A DNA stretch of 64,000 bases from Devosia subaequoris. Lineage in GTDB: Bacteria; Pseudomonadota; Alphaproteobacteria; Rhizobiales; Devosiaceae. Below are positions 1 through 8,048 of the stretch, one piece after another. Both the position numbers and the translations under genes were made by a program. The stretch covers positions 124,001 through 188,000 of the forward strand of contig NZ_JACIEW010000001.1 of the NCBI RefSeq assembly GCF_014197055.1. The letters run 5' to 3'. How positions within the stretch are numbered: position 1 is the first letter of the stretch; the number at the start of each line of letters is the position of its first letter. The notes beneath the pieces are model-generated. The model worked only from the letters and a program-made list of their open reading frames with translations, did no database searches and was not told the origin of the DNA.

Positions 1-1138
1 CTGCCGGAGCGCCCCGGGCGATGCGCCCGGATTCGAGGCCGAGGATCTCAGCAGGCCGGCAGGTCATGGCGCGCAATATGGTCATCAACTCGACATCACC
101 GGAATGGACCAGTCGCAGCGCAGCGGACAGCAAGGTCTCCAGACCGATTGCGCCGTTGGAGGCTTCCGCGAAGGGCTGGCGCTTCACCTCGGTATCCTGG
201 GGGTCGTGGTCTGAGTGGATGGTGTCGATGGTGCCGCTGCGCAGCGCCTCGATCATGGCTTGCCGGTCGTCTTCGCTGCGCAGGGGCGGGGTGAGCTTGA
301 AATAGGTGCGGTAACGGCCGATGTCGTTTTCGTTCAGGCACAGATGGTTGATCGAGATACCAGCGGTAACCTTGTCGTTGCGCGTCTTGGCAGCTTTGAG
401 CAGCTCGGCCGATCCGGCGGTCGAAATCTGGCCGGCGTGATACCGCACCCCGGTCAGCGCAGCTAATTGGAGGTCGCGAGAAAGTGGGATGGTTTCGGCC
501 TCGCGCGGGATGCCCCTCAGGCCAAGAACGGTGGCGAACAGGCCTTCATTCATCACGCCATCACCCACGAGTTCGGCGTCGGCGAGGTGGTGGACAAAGG
601 GCAGGTCGAAATTGGCGGCGTAGCCCATGGCGCTGCGGAGCAGTGACGTCGACTGGATGGACTGGGCGCCATCCGTCAGACAGACCGCCCCGGCGTCCTT
701 GAGTAGGCCATACTCGGTGATTTCCTTGCCCTGAAGCCCTTTGGTAATGGCGGCAGCGGGCAGGACGCGTGCGGGCGATTGGGCCTGGGCGCGGCGGATG
801 AGAAAGTCGACCAGGGCACCATCATCGACTGTGGGTGTGGTGTCCGGCATCATTACGAAGCTGGTGACGCCTCCGGCGACCGCTGCTGCGCCGGCAGAGG
901 CGAGGGTTTCGCGATATTCCTTGCCGGGTTCCCCGACAAAGACACGCATGTCGATCAGGCCGGGTGCCAGAACCAGCCCGCGCGCGTCCAGCAGCTCAGC
1001 TCCATCGGGGACGCCAACGGGTCCGCCGATGGCGAGATCGCCAATGCGGCCATCTTCGACCAGCACTGCTCCGAGCTGGTCAGTCCCGGAGGCCGGGTCA
1101 ATGATCCTGGCATTTTCGATAATGAAGGGGCGCGTCAT
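1..1138 (-). CDS. pyrC: dihydroorotase-like protein (PyrC/PyrC' type), 3' end outside the window
   Basis: The reading frame runs from an ATG at 1138 to the window edge, giving 379 residues with no stop. It has the cyclic amidohydrolase fold pattern: the APGLID block at 58-63, MMPDT at 96-100, and a late SDHDPQ block at 309-314 that keeps the acidic residue of the usual TDHAPH motif. The first metal-binding motif is changed: where active dihydroorotases have DxHxH, this protein reads [10 protein letters not shown] at 63-72, so both histidines are gone. Such proteins next to pyrB may act as structural partners of aspartate carbamoyltransferase (the PyrC' situation) and not as enzymes. The start overlaps the pyrB stop by ATGA, so the two are probably translated together. 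The family call is firm; catalysis is doubtful. Confidence 0.88.
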   Translation of the reverse strand, partial: MTRPFIIENARIIDPASGTDQLGAVLVEDGRIGDLAIGGPVGVPDGAELLDARGLVLAPGLIDMRVFVGEPGKEYRETLASAGAAAVAGGVTSFVMMPDTTPTVDDGALVDFLIRRAQAQSPARVLPAAAITKGLQGKEITEYGLLKDAGAVCLTDGAQSIQSTSLLRSAMGYAANFDLPFVHHLADAELVGDGVMNEGLFATVLGLRGIPREAETIPLSRDLQLAALTGVRYHAGQISTAGSAELLKAAKTRNDKVTAGISINHLCLNENDIGRYRTYFKLTPPLRSEDDRQAMIEALRSGTIDTIHSDHDPQDTEVKRQPFAEASNGAIGLETLLSAALRLVHSGDVELMTILRAMTCRPAEILGLESGRIARGAPA

Positions 1139-2109
1139 GGTTGGTTCCTTGCCGGCAGCAGGGCATCAAGCACGGCCATACGGACCGCCACGCCCATTTC
1201 GACCTGATCTGTGATCACCGCGCGGGCGCTATCGGCAATGGCCGGGTCGATCTCGACGCCGCGGTTCATCGGGCCGGGATGCATGACGATGGCGTCGGGC
1301 CTGGCGCATGCCAGCTTGGCTTCGTCGAGGCCATAGAAGCGGTAATATTCGCGCACCGAGGGGATCATCTTGCCATTGGCCCGTTCGTGCTGCAGCCGCA
1401 GCATCATGACCACGTCGACGCCTCTGAGCCCCTCTTCCATGTTGGTGAAGACCTCTGTCGCCAGATGTTCGATGCCCGCAGGGAGCAGGGTGCGCGGGGC
1501 GATGACACGGGTGCGGACATTCAGCGCGCCGAGTAGGAGCAGGTTCGAGCGGGCAACGCGGGAATTGGCTATGTCGCCGCAGATGGCGACGGTCAGGCCT
1601 GCAAGCGTTCCCTTGTGGTTACGGATGGTCAGGGCGTCGAGCAGCGCCTGTGTGGGATGCTCGTGTGCGCCGTCACCTGCATTGACGACCGAACAACCGA
1701 CCTTCTGGCTGAGGAGTTCGACGGCACCGGCCGCCGAGTGGCGTACCACCAGCACGTCGGGGCGCATGGCATTGAGCGTGGCGGCCGTATCTATGAGCGT
1801 CTCGCCCTTGGAAACGGACGAGGTCTTGACCGACATGTTGACCACCAGCGCGCCAAGTCGCTTGCCGGCAATCTCGAAGGAAGACTGGGTTCGGGTCGAG
1901 GGTTCGAAGAAAAGATTGATCTGGGTTTTTCCCGAAAGCGCCGGGAGCGATTTTCGCTCCTGGCGGGAAATGTCGATCATCCGTTCGGAGCGGTCGAGCA
2001 AATCGACGATTTCGTGCTGTTTGAGATCAGCAATGGAAATCAGATGGCGCTGCTGGAACGGGGGGAAGTCGCCAGAAGACCGGCTGGCGGCGGGGCTGTG
2101 CTGCGGCAT
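1135..2109 (-). CDS. pyrB: aspartate carbamoyltransferase, catalytic chain
   Basis: This 324-residue protein catalyses the condensation of carbamoyl phosphate with aspartate, the first committed step of pyrimidine synthesis. The carbamoyl-phosphate motif [12 protein letters not shown] lies near residues 68-79, the HPTQ motif near 152, and [12 protein letters not shown] near 283, where PMNR replaces the usual PLNR. Length and motifs are complete. An N-terminal extension of about 20 residues precedes the first conserved helix. It is the first gene of a two-gene unit with the dihydroorotase-like gene, with an ATGA overlap. No pyrI regulatory chain is seen here, which fits the class of enzyme that pairs with a PyrC-like subunit. 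Confidence 0.97.
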   Translation of the reverse strand: MPQHSPAASRSSGDFPPFQQRHLISIADLKQHEIVDLLDRSERMIDISRQERKSLPALSGKTQINLFFEPSTRTQSSFEIAGKRLGALVVNMSVKTSSVSKGETLIDTAATLNAMRPDVLVVRHSAAGAVELLSQKVGCSVVNAGDGAHEHPTQALLDALTIRNHKGTLAGLTVAICGDIANSRVARSNLLLLGALNVRTRVIAPRTLLPAGIEHLATEVFTNMEEGLRGVDVVMMLRLQHERANGKMIPSVREYYRFYGLDEAKLACARPDAIVMHPGPMNRGVEIDPAIADSARAVITDQVEMGVAVRMAVLDALLPARNQP

Positions 2110-2151
2110 GTCGCATCCCTTGCGATTTGCTGCGGTCTAGCCGAGGGGGCA

Positions 2152-2170
2152 GGGTGGGGCAACCCCACCC
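2152..2170. terminator. hairpin between ruvX and pyrB
   Basis: A perfect 8-bp inverted repeat (GGGTGGGG and CCCCACCC) with a three-base loop lies between the end of ruvX and the start of pyrB, both on the minus strand. It has no run of T after it, so it may be a weak terminator or an mRNA-end structure. The rest of the 154-base gap shows no gene. Confidence 0.35.
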
Positions 2171-2263
2171 ATGCCGTTTCGCGCAATTATCCTGCGACTG
2201 AGGGTTCGAGCCGCCAACAGGCAAGCACATGCAGTGCCCTACTCGAGGCCGTGCGCCGACAGG

Positions 2264-2719
2264 CTAGCGGGGGCGCAGCCGATCCAGGGCGCCCTGCAGA
2301 ATGTAGCTGGCGGCGAGCTTGTCGACGACCTCCGCGCGGCGGTCGCGGCGAAGGTCGGCTTCGATCATCATTCTTGTGACCGCCGAGGTCGACAAGCGTT
2401 CGTCCCAAAAAGCGATCGGCAGGCTGATTTTGGGCGCCAGATTGCGGGCGAAAGCGCGCGTGGATTGCACGCGCGGGCCTTCGGATCCATCCATGTTGAG
2501 CGGCAGGCCCAGAATGACCGCGACCACCTGGTTCTGCCCGATAAGCTCAATAATGCGCTCGGCGTCCTGGGTGAACTTGGTGCGCTTGATGGTCTCGAGC
2601 GGGGTGGCCGAATAGCGCATGCCGTCCGAAATGGCGACACCAATGGTCTTGGTACCAAGATCAAGGCCCATGATCTTGCCGCGTTCGGGAATTTCGGAGA
2701 GGGGATTGTCTTCGGTCAC
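2264..2719 (-). CDS. ruvX: putative pre-16S rRNA nuclease / Holliday junction resolvase YqgF
   Basis: This is a 151-residue RNase H-fold nuclease of the YqgF/RuvX family, linked to 16S rRNA 5'-end maturation and formerly annotated as a Holliday junction resolvase. The N-terminal active-site strand GLDLGTKTIGVAISD is at about residues 18-32, the central LGLPLNMDGSEGPR block near 86-99, and the WDERLST block with its conserved acidic residues near 122-128. The length matches the family. It reads away from the divergent hydrolase-like gene at 2791. The first ATG is chosen because rhizobial homologues carry a similar short extension before GLDLGTKT. Confidence 0.94.
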   Translation of the reverse strand: MTEDNPLSEIPERGKIMGLDLGTKTIGVAISDGMRYSATPLETIKRTKFTQDAERIIELIGQNQVVAVILGLPLNMDGSEGPRVQSTRAFARNLAPKISLPIAFWDERLSTSAVTRMMIEADLRRDRRAEVVDKLAASYILQGALDRLRPR

Positions 2720-2790
2720 GTGAGGCTCGCTGGACAGTACTGGATTGTCCTATAGGCTCACAGACACTTCTTGGCGACGGAAAAGGCCTG

Positions 2791-3324
2791 ATGAAGCTTA
2801 CCTGGTTCGGAAATAGTACGTTTCGCATCTATATCGGCGGACAGATCGCCATCATCGATGTGGATGGTGCGCCCGATGGCGTCGAGAGCAGTGAGTTGAC
2901 GAGTGGCGCAGATTTGCTGATCCCCGATTTCGGTCGCGGCCTTTTGGAAATAGAGCCGTCTGGCTGGACGCCTCGCAAGCCGCCAAGGCTTGTCGATACG
3001 CTGGACGGACAGGAACGCCGAGTCGAGGTCCACAGGGCCAGCCAAGGTTGCATTGTCTTCGATGCGCCCGATGAGGCGCCACTGATACTCCTACGCGATG
3101 GTGATGCGCCGCCGTTTGGCCGATGGACAGAGCAGGCCGTTATCGTTCTGGTGGGGCCGCAACTTCGGGAGAGGGCGGAAAGGCTGGCTGAGGAGACGCG
3201 CCCGAAGCTGGTTGCGCTGGCTGGCGGAGTTGGCGAGATCGATGCTGCCTTCGATTATTTGGGAAATCGGCTCTCCGGAACGGGACTCATCGCACTTGAG
3301 CCGGGCTTGGCTGTGGAAGCCTGA
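2791..3324 (+). CDS. degenerate UlaG-like metallo-beta-lactamase-fold protein
   Basis: The 177-residue product begins [13 protein letters not shown], closely like the opening strands of UlaG-type metal-dependent hydrolases (typically MKxTWxGHxxFxI), but the histidine after G is Asn. No HxHxDH metal motif occurs anywhere in the protein. In related Hyphomicrobiales a metal-dependent hydrolase sits between ruvX and gatC, so this is probably the same locus after loss of the metal site. It is shorter than active homologues (about 230 residues). The frame is intact and codon use looks coding, which argues for a retained non-enzymatic role over decay. Function is unknown. Confidence 0.7.
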   Translation: MKLTWFGNSTFRIYIGGQIAIIDVDGAPDGVESSELTSGADLLIPDFGRGLLEIEPSGWTPRKPPRLVDTLDGQERRVEVHRASQGCIVFDAPDEAPLILLRDGDAPPFGRWTEQAVIVLVGPQLRERAERLAEETRPKLVALAGGVGEIDAAFDYLGNRLSGTGLIALEPGLAVEA

Positions 3325-3346
3325 TCCGGTGCATAAGGCATTTTCA

Positions 3347-3376
3347 TTGTCATTTGCTGCAGCGCGTTGCTAATAA
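3347..3376 (+). promoter_or_regulatory. candidate promoter of gatC
   Basis: TTGTCA at 3347-3352 and TAATAA at 3371-3376 are separated by 18 bases and lie 35 bases before the gatC start. The inverted repeat CGCGTT/AACGCG at 3363-3380 overlaps the -10 element and could be an operator or a hairpin in the DNA. This is a sequence-only prediction. Confidence 0.4.
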
Positions 3377-3410
3377 CGCGGCAACACGCCTTTCCTGCCG
3401 GAGTTTTTGC

Positions 3411-3698
3411 ATGTCTGTCGACGCCGCCACCGTCAAGCGCATCGGGCGCCTCGCGCGTATTCGCATCGAAGAAGAGGAGGTCGCGGCCTACCAGTCCGAA
3501 CTCAATGCGATTCTCGGATTCGTGGAGCAGCTGGGCGAGGTTGACGTCGAAGGTGTCGAGGCCATGACCTCGGTAACCCCGATGACGTTGCGCCGTCGGG
3601 ACGATGTGATTTCCGATGGCAATTATCCCGAGAAGATCGTCAGCAATTCTCCGCTGACCGAGGACAATTTCTTTATGGTCCCCAAGGTGGTGGAATAA
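3411..3698 (+). CDS. gatC: Asp-tRNA(Asn)/Glu-tRNA(Gln) amidotransferase subunit C
   Basis: This 95-residue GatC belts GatA and GatB together in the complex that converts Glu-tRNA(Gln) and Asp-tRNA(Asn) to the amides. The typical opening [15 protein letters not shown] and the [11 protein letters not shown] helix are present, as is the late LRRRDD block. The ATG at 3411 fits the family N-terminus; an upstream in-frame start at 3354 would add 19 unsupported residues. The TAA is followed at once by the ATG of the next gene. GatCAB is expected together with a discriminating or non-discriminating GltX and AspS; aspS lies at 20191. Confidence 0.96.
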   Translation: MSVDAATVKRIGRLARIRIEEEEVAAYQSELNAILGFVEQLGEVDVEGVEAMTSVTPMTLRRRDDVISDGNYPEKIVSNSPLTEDNFFMVPKVVE

Positions 3699-4184
3699 AT
3701 GGCGGTCACGATCGCCATAGAGTCGCCGCTGCAGGACGATGTGCGCGCACTCGTGGCGCAGCTCAACGACCATCTCCTGCCGCTTTCTCCGCTTGAGTTT
3801 CAGTTCAAGATGTCGGTCGAACAGATGGCCGACAGCACCACCACGCTGTTTGTTGCCCGCGACGCGGCTGGCAAGGCCGTCGGTATGGGCGCGCTCAAGA
3901 TGCACGGTCCGGAACTGGGCGAGGTCAAGCGCATGTTCACTCTGCCCGAGGTGCGCGGGCAGCGCGTGGGCCGGCAGTTGCTGGAGCGGATCGTGGACTT
4001 GGCGCGCGAGCGCAAACTGCCCGTCGTGATGCTGGAAACTGGCACGGGCGATGGCATGGCCGAGGCGCACCGGCTTTACACCCGTTACGGGTTTACCCCG
4101 CGCGGTCCGTTTTTGGACTACCCCGACAGCGAATGGTCGGCCTTTTTTGAACTGAACCTGGCGGCCGCGGTGCGCGTGGCCTGA
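3699..4184 (+). CDS. GNAT-family N-acetyltransferase
   Basis: This 161-residue single-domain GNAT protein contains the acetyl-CoA site motif ([20 protein letters not shown], around residues 85-104) and the typical C-terminal [13 protein letters not shown] block at about 128-140. It resembles the PaiA/YafP-like acetyltransferases of unknown substrate. It is inserted between gatC and gatA with no gap after gatC, so it is surely co-transcribed with them. The substrate cannot be told from sequence. A role on tRNA or on the amidotransferase would be speculation. Confidence 0.88.
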   Translation: MAVTIAIESPLQDDVRALVAQLNDHLLPLSPLEFQFKMSVEQMADSTTTLFVARDAAGKAVGMGALKMHGPELGEVKRMFTLPEVRGQRVGRQLLERIVDLARERKLPVVMLETGTGDGMAEAHRLYTRYGFTPRGPFLDYPDSEWSAFFELNLAAAVRVA

Positions 4185-4218
4185 TGGCCCCCGCCGTGAC
4201 GAAAGAAAGAGATTTGCT

Positions 4219-5703
4219 TTGACTGACCTCACCCGACTGAGCCTCGCTGACGCCCGCAAGGGCCTCAAGGACAAGAGCTTTACCGCGCTTGAGCTGACCG
4301 ACGCCTATATCGGTGCCATTGAATCGGCCAATCCGAGCCTGAACGCCTATATTGCCACCACGCCCGAGCAGGCGCGCGATATGGCCAAGGCAAGCGATAC
4401 AAGGCTGGGCCAGGGGCAGGGCGGGACGCTCGAAGGCATTCCGCTCGGCATCAAGGACCTGTTTGCCACCAGGGGTGTCCATACCCAGGCTGCCAGCCAT
4501 ATTCTGGATGGTTTCAAGCCGGAATATGAATCCACGGTGACGGCCAATCTCTGGCGCGATGGAGCGGTCATGTTGGGCAAGCTCAACATGGACGAGTTCG
4601 CCATGGGTTCGTCCAACGAGACTTCGTATTACGGCCCGGTGGTGAGCCCGTTCCGCGCCGAGGGCAGCAATGCCAATCTGGTGCCGGGTGGCTCGTCCGG
4701 CGGATCCGCTGCGGCAGTTGCGGCCTGGCTGTGTGCCGGGGCGACAGCAACGGATACGGGCGGGTCGATCCGCCAGCCAGCGGCCTTCACCGGCACCGTA
4801 GGGATCAAGCCGACCTATGGCAGGTGCTCGCGGTGGGGCACGGTGGCTTTTGCCTCCTCTCTCGATCAGGCAGGCCCGATCGCACGCACTGTCGAGGATG
4901 CGGCAATCCTGATGACTTCGATGTCGGGCTTCGACGCCAAGGATTCGACCAGTGTCGATATTGCGGTGCCCGATTTCGCCGCTGCGGTTGAACGCGGGGT
5001 GAAGGGCCTCACCATCGGCGTGCCCAAGGAATATCGTATGGAGGGCATGCCGGCGGAGATCGAGAAGCTCTGGTCGGAGGGGCTTGAATGGCTTAAGGCG
5101 GAAGGCGCGACGGTCAAGGACATCTCGCTGCCGCACACCAAGTATGCGCTACCGGCCTACTATATCGTGGCACCGGCCGAGGCGTCATCGAACCTGGCGC
5201 GCTATGACGGCGTTAAATACGGGCTGCGTGTATCTGGGAAAGATATCACGGACATGTACGAGCTGACCCGCGCCGAAGGGTTCGGCCGTGAAGTGAAGCG
5301 CCGCGTCATGATCGGCACATACGTGCTGTCTGCCGGTTACTTTGACGCCTATTACGTCAAGGCGCAGAAGGTACGGACGCTGATCAAGAAAGACTTTGAA
5401 GACGCCTTCAATGCCGGCGTAGATGCGATCCTGACCCCAGCGACCCCGTCTGCCGCCTTCGGGATTGGGGACGAGGCGCTGGCAAGCGATCCGGTCGCAA
5501 TGTACCTCAACGACATCTTTACGGTCACGGTGAACATGGCCGGCCTTCCGGGCATTGCGGTGCCGGCTGGCAAGGACGGGCAGGGGCTGCCGCTGGGCCT
5601 GCAACTGATCGGCAAGCCATTCGACGAGGAGACGCTGTTTGCGGCGGCCCGGGTCATCGAAAAAAGCGCGGGCGGCGACTTCGCGCCCAAGCAGTGGTGG
5701 TAG
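4219..5703 (+). CDS. gatA: Asp-tRNA(Asn)/Glu-tRNA(Gln) amidotransferase subunit A
   Basis: This 494-residue amidase-signature protein is the glutaminase subunit of GatCAB. The Ser-cisSer-Lys triad elements are visible: the lysine in PLGIKDLF (about residue 78), the [13 protein letters not shown] loop near 156-168, and the nucleophile region [13 protein letters not shown] near 175-187. The start is a TTG at 4219, preceded by a purine-rich stretch (GAAAGAAAGAGA) that can serve as ribosome binding site. It follows the GNAT gene after 34 bases and is probably in the same transcript as gatC. gatB is separated from it by about 2.3 kb. Confidence 0.97.
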   Translation: MTDLTRLSLADARKGLKDKSFTALELTDAYIGAIESANPSLNAYIATTPEQARDMAKASDTRLGQGQGGTLEGIPLGIKDLFATRGVHTQAASHILDGFKPEYESTVTANLWRDGAVMLGKLNMDEFAMGSSNETSYYGPVVSPFRAEGSNANLVPGGSSGGSAAAVAAWLCAGATATDTGGSIRQPAAFTGTVGIKPTYGRCSRWGTVAFASSLDQAGPIARTVEDAAILMTSMSGFDAKDSTSVDIAVPDFAAAVERGVKGLTIGVPKEYRMEGMPAEIEKLWSEGLEWLKAEGATVKDISLPHTKYALPAYYIVAPAEASSNLARYDGVKYGLRVSGKDITDMYELTRAEGFGREVKRRVMIGTYVLSAGYFDAYYVKAQKVRTLIKKDFEDAFNAGVDAILTPATPSAAFGIGDEALASDPVAMYLNDIFTVTVNMAGLPGIAVPAGKDGQGLPLGLQLIGKPFDEETLFAAARVIEKSAGGDFAPKQWW

Positions 5704-5722
5704 CGGGTTACCTTTTACACAA

Positions 5723-5745
5723 GCGGCGGTGCTTGATTGCGCCGC
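5723..5745 (+). terminator. weak hairpin after gatA
   Basis: GCGGCG and CGCCGC form a 6-bp stem with an 11-base loop about 20 bases after the gatA stop. There is no T-run, so termination is uncertain. Confidence 0.2.
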
Positions 5746-5833
5746 CGTTCCGCATTATTTGCCGCCCATGCACAAATTAAAACTGGTGGAGACGCACCCA
5801 ATCACTGCGTCAGGGCCAACAGGAAACCAGCCA

Positions 5834-6151
5834 ATGGCCACAGATATTTTTACTTCGCTCGATTGGTCCGAGCCGCCCAAGGATATGAGCAAGCCATTGC
5901 AGGCTCTGTGGTGGCTCAAGAAGGGTGAACTGCGCGTAGGTCCGGAATGGGAGCGCGCGCATAATATCGTCCAGTCCATGGAAGGCGTTCAGGCGTTCGA
6001 CTGGGTACATGCACTGATGCACTGGATCGAAGCCGATATGGGCAATGCCGATTACTGGTATCGCCGCGCCGGCAAGCGCCGCGCCACCGCCAGCGTCTCC
6101 CAGGAGTGGGAACACATCGCGGCGGCGTTGAGCGACGTGACGAGGCACTGA
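5834..6151 (+). CDS. conserved hypothetical protein, 105 aa
   Basis: I do not recognise a named family. The product is rich in aromatic residues and His, with motifs such as SLDWSEPP near residue 8, LWWLKKGEL near 25, and HALMHWIEADMGNADYWYRRAG at about 59-80. The WIEGD/NA-YWY pattern resembles small uncharacterised proteins common in Hyphomicrobiales. The ATG at 5834 has AGGAAA upstream; an in-frame ATG at 5768 would add 22 residues with weaker support. It is followed by a strong bidirectional hairpin. No membrane segment or signal peptide is seen. Confidence 0.75.
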   Translation: MATDIFTSLDWSEPPKDMSKPLQALWWLKKGELRVGPEWERAHNIVQSMEGVQAFDWVHALMHWIEADMGNADYWYRRAGKRRATASVSQEWEHIAAALSDVTRH

Positions 6152-6155
6152 TTGA

Positions 6156-6183
6156 TTACCTCCCCCGTTGCGGGGGGAGGTAA
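6156..6183. terminator. bidirectional terminator-like hairpin
   Basis: An 11-bp perfect stem (TTACCTCCCCC pairing with GGGGGAGGTAA) and a 6-base loop lie between the convergent genes ending at 6151 and 6188. Similar CCTCCCCC-type palindromes are scattered as short repeats in many alphaproteobacterial genomes, so it may be both a repeat and a terminator. Confidence 0.5.
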
Positions 6184-6187
6184 ACGG

Positions 6188-6445
6188 CTATCGATTATCC
6201 ACCTGGCTGCGTACCAGTTCCAATCCGCGCCGGGTGATCCGGTAGGGCTGGCCAGCTTGCGATCGGATGGCTTTCTTAGCCTTGAGCTTGTTGAAAATGA
6301 GCGGTGTCAGCCCGCTCATCAGCCACCCATCGCGGTTGAAGAACTCGAAATCGACGATCTTGCCGCGCTCGTTCCTGATGGCGGCGATGCGGCCGCCTTG
6401 CGCAAGTGCATGCAGCACGCGCTGTTCGTTTCGTGAAATATCCAT
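6188..6445 (-). CDS. yjhX: YjhX family protein (UPF0386)
   Basis: An 85-residue protein starts at the ATG at 6445 (MDISRNEQRVLHALAQGGRI), which gives exactly the length of E. coli YjhX. The family end QPYRITRRGLELVRSQVDNR matches almost to the last residue. E. coli YjhX has been described as a toxin partnered with the GNAT protein YjhQ. Here no gene overlaps it, but two GNAT genes lie about 0.6-1.6 kb away on the other strand. An upstream start at 6535 would add 30 low-complexity residues and is not favoured. Regulatory or toxin function here is inference only. Confidence 0.88.
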   Translation of the reverse strand: MDISRNEQRVLHALAQGGRIAAIRNERGKIVDFEFFNRDGWLMSGLTPLIFNKLKAKKAIRSQAGQPYRITRRGLELVRSQVDNR

Positions 6446-6600
6446 TGGAAAGTCTGAAGCCTGGACTGGCGAGCTGGTTTGGCTCGCGAACAAACATGGC
6501 CGCGCTGACCCGGGGGCCGACGACGTCCGGTTCATTCATGCCCCGTCGCGAAAGGACGGGTCTCAGGCAATCTCAGACTGGCTAGACATGAACCAATATT

Positions 6601-6694
6601 AGGGCAGGGCTGCTGGTCGCGCCAGATTGCCTGTAGCGCCCGGGTTGAAATCCGTGGGAGAGCGGTGCAAACCAGCAACACTCACACGAACACC
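6601..6694 (+). promoter_or_regulatory. possible structured 5' leader of the chorismate mutase-like gene
   Basis: About 95 bases follow a weak AATATT -10-like element (6595-6600) and can fold. GGGC/AGG at 6602-6608 can pair with CCT and GCCC downstream, enclosing a CTGG/CCAG hairpin, and GGTG near 6664 can pair with CACC near 6691. The ribosome binding site GGAG (6695-6698) follows at once. I could not match this to a known riboswitch by eye. Confidence 0.25.
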
Positions 6695-6704
6695 GGAGCC
6701 AGCC

Positions 6705-7019
6705 GTGACCGCTGCTAAATTGCCTGCCGAATGCGACACCAAGGACGATGTGCGCGCTGAGATCGATCGCATCGATCAGGCATTGCTCAATCTTTTCGCG
6801 GAACGGCATGGTTATGTGACGCGCATGGCCGAAATCAAGACGGACCCGCATGAGGCCTTCGACCCGGCGCGGATCGAGGCCGTTATAGGCAAGGTTCGCC
6901 AGCTCAGTTTGGACCTTGATCTTGACGAGGATCAGGCCGAACTTATCTGGCGAACCCTGATCAATTGGAACATCAATTACGAGAAGGGCATCATTGCGGC
7001 GCGCAAGCGCGCCAAATAG
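6705..7019 (+). CDS. chorismate mutase-like protein (AroQ/PchB fold)
   Basis: This 104-residue all-helical AroQ-class protein has the pattern ECDTKDDVRAEIDRIDQALL at about residues 9-28, then FAERHGYVTRMAEIK with the conserved Arg and Lys, and FDPARIEAVI. The ECDTKDDVR opening and the long C-terminal helix WRTLINWNINYE also resemble PchB isochorismate-pyruvate lyases, so the substrate (chorismate or isochorismate) is not certain. The GTG at 6705 is chosen because GGAG lies six bases upstream. The frame stays open upstream to 6627 without homology. The GNAT gene follows after 9 bases with AGGAGG between, so they form one transcript. Confidence 0.85.
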   Translation: MTAAKLPAECDTKDDVRAEIDRIDQALLNLFAERHGYVTRMAEIKTDPHEAFDPARIEAVIGKVRQLSLDLDLDEDQAELIWRTLINWNINYEKGIIAARKRAK

Positions 7020-7028
7020 GAGGCGGAA

Positions 7029-7538
7029 ATGGCGGGCATTCTGTTGCGCAAGGCGGAGATGACGGATGCCCCACGCCTGGCAGATATCGCCTTTCGTGCC
7101 TGGGAAGACGGCATTTACCCCATTTTGACCGACAGGCCTGGACTTAAGGATGCCGAACGGCGCCGACTTTCTCATGCGGTCGCTCAGGGCTGGCGGCATA
7201 GCATCGTGGCCGAGATCGACACTGTCGCGGTCGGCTGGTGTTCGCGCGTGCCGGGGCGCAGCTACATTCCCTACCTTTTCGTCATGCCCGAAATGCAGGG
7301 GCATGGTATCGGGTCCATGCTGCTCAATCGCATGGAAAGGATGCTTGAACTGTACGGGGCCGAGCGGGTGCACCTGGAAACGCCAGCGGACCACGTTCGG
7401 GCTGTGCGCTTTTACGAGCGGCAGGGCTATCGCATCCTGGCGCTGCGGCCTGACGGACGCGATGGGCACTCCCCTTTCATGAGCGTCCATATGGAGAAGC
7501 GGTTGCGGCCCTATGACGGGGAGATCGAAGAGGATTGA
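7029..7538 (+). CDS. GNAT-family N-acetyltransferase
   Basis: A 169-residue GNAT protein. The acetyl-CoA motif MQGHGIGSMLLNRMERM lies at about residues 87-103, and HVRAVRFYERQGYRIL at 122-137 is the classic RimI-like ending. An AGGAGG ribosome binding site precedes the ATG at 7029. Its stop overlaps the TTG start of the next GNAT gene (TTGA), which indicates translational coupling. The substrate is unknown. The two genes are similar in layout and may have arisen by duplication, though they are strongly diverged. Confidence 0.9.
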   Translation: MAGILLRKAEMTDAPRLADIAFRAWEDGIYPILTDRPGLKDAERRRLSHAVAQGWRHSIVAEIDTVAVGWCSRVPGRSYIPYLFVMPEMQGHGIGSMLLNRMERMLELYGAERVHLETPADHVRAVRFYERQGYRILALRPDGRDGHSPFMSVHMEKRLRPYDGEIEED

Positions 7539-8035
7539 GACGGACCGACCTTGTTATCGGGCCGGCCTCTCCAAAACTCGCCGTATCTCTGGGGACGATA
7601 GGCTTTACGGCTTGGGAGGAAAGTTCCTTCGGACAGGACGATGCCGGCCGCGCCAACAGGCGAGAATTGCTTATTGAGTTTGTCTCGTTCTGTCGCGACA
7701 AACCGCAAACCATGCTCGTCGCTGCTGCTGACCGGGAAATCCTCGGGTGGGGCGCGCGCGAGGACATGGACAATGTCGTCTCCGATCTCTGTGTTGCGCC
7801 CATTGCGCAGGGACAAGGGGTTGGTGCGGCCTTGCTTGAGGCGCTGGAAGAGGCTATCGCCAAGCAGGGCTTTGAGTTTTCAGAGCTCGAAACCTATGCC
7901 GGCAATGCCGGGGCGGTGCGCTTTTATGAACGCCGGGGATGTGAACCCATCTGGCGCGGCATGAAGTTTTCCGCCAGCCTGAATTATGAACTGGACAAGG
8001 TCCGCTTTCGCAAGTGCTTGCAGGAAGCGGTATAG
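7535..8035 (+). CDS. GNAT-family N-acetyltransferase
   Basis: A 166-residue GNAT protein starting at TTG 7535 inside the stop of the preceding GNAT gene. The acetyl-CoA loop [20 protein letters not shown] is at about residues 88-107 and [17 protein letters not shown] near 123-139. It ends 13 bases before gatB, so it is part of the transcript that delivers GatB. The protein is of ordinary length with no extra domain. The substrate is not predictable from sequence. Confidence 0.88.
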   Translation: MRRTDLVIGPASPKLAVSLGTIGFTAWEESSFGQDDAGRANRRELLIEFVSFCRDKPQTMLVAAADREILGWGAREDMDNVVSDLCVAPIAQGQGVGAALLEALEEAIAKQGFEFSELETYAGNAGAVRFYERRGCEPIWRGMKFSASLNYELDKVRFRKCLQEAV

Positions 8036-8048
8036 GACTGCCCGAAAC

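Noticed and set aside
741-1214. Plus-strand open frames over the dihydroorotase-like gene
   Set aside because: The minus-strand frame shows clear family motifs through the whole stretch; the plus frames do not.
6640-6660. GGGTTGAAATCC resembles a tRNA T-arm; the surrounding bases also recall glycine and cobalamin riboswitches
   Set aside because: No acceptor stem, D-arm or CCA end can be formed, and the required core boxes of those riboswitches are missing.
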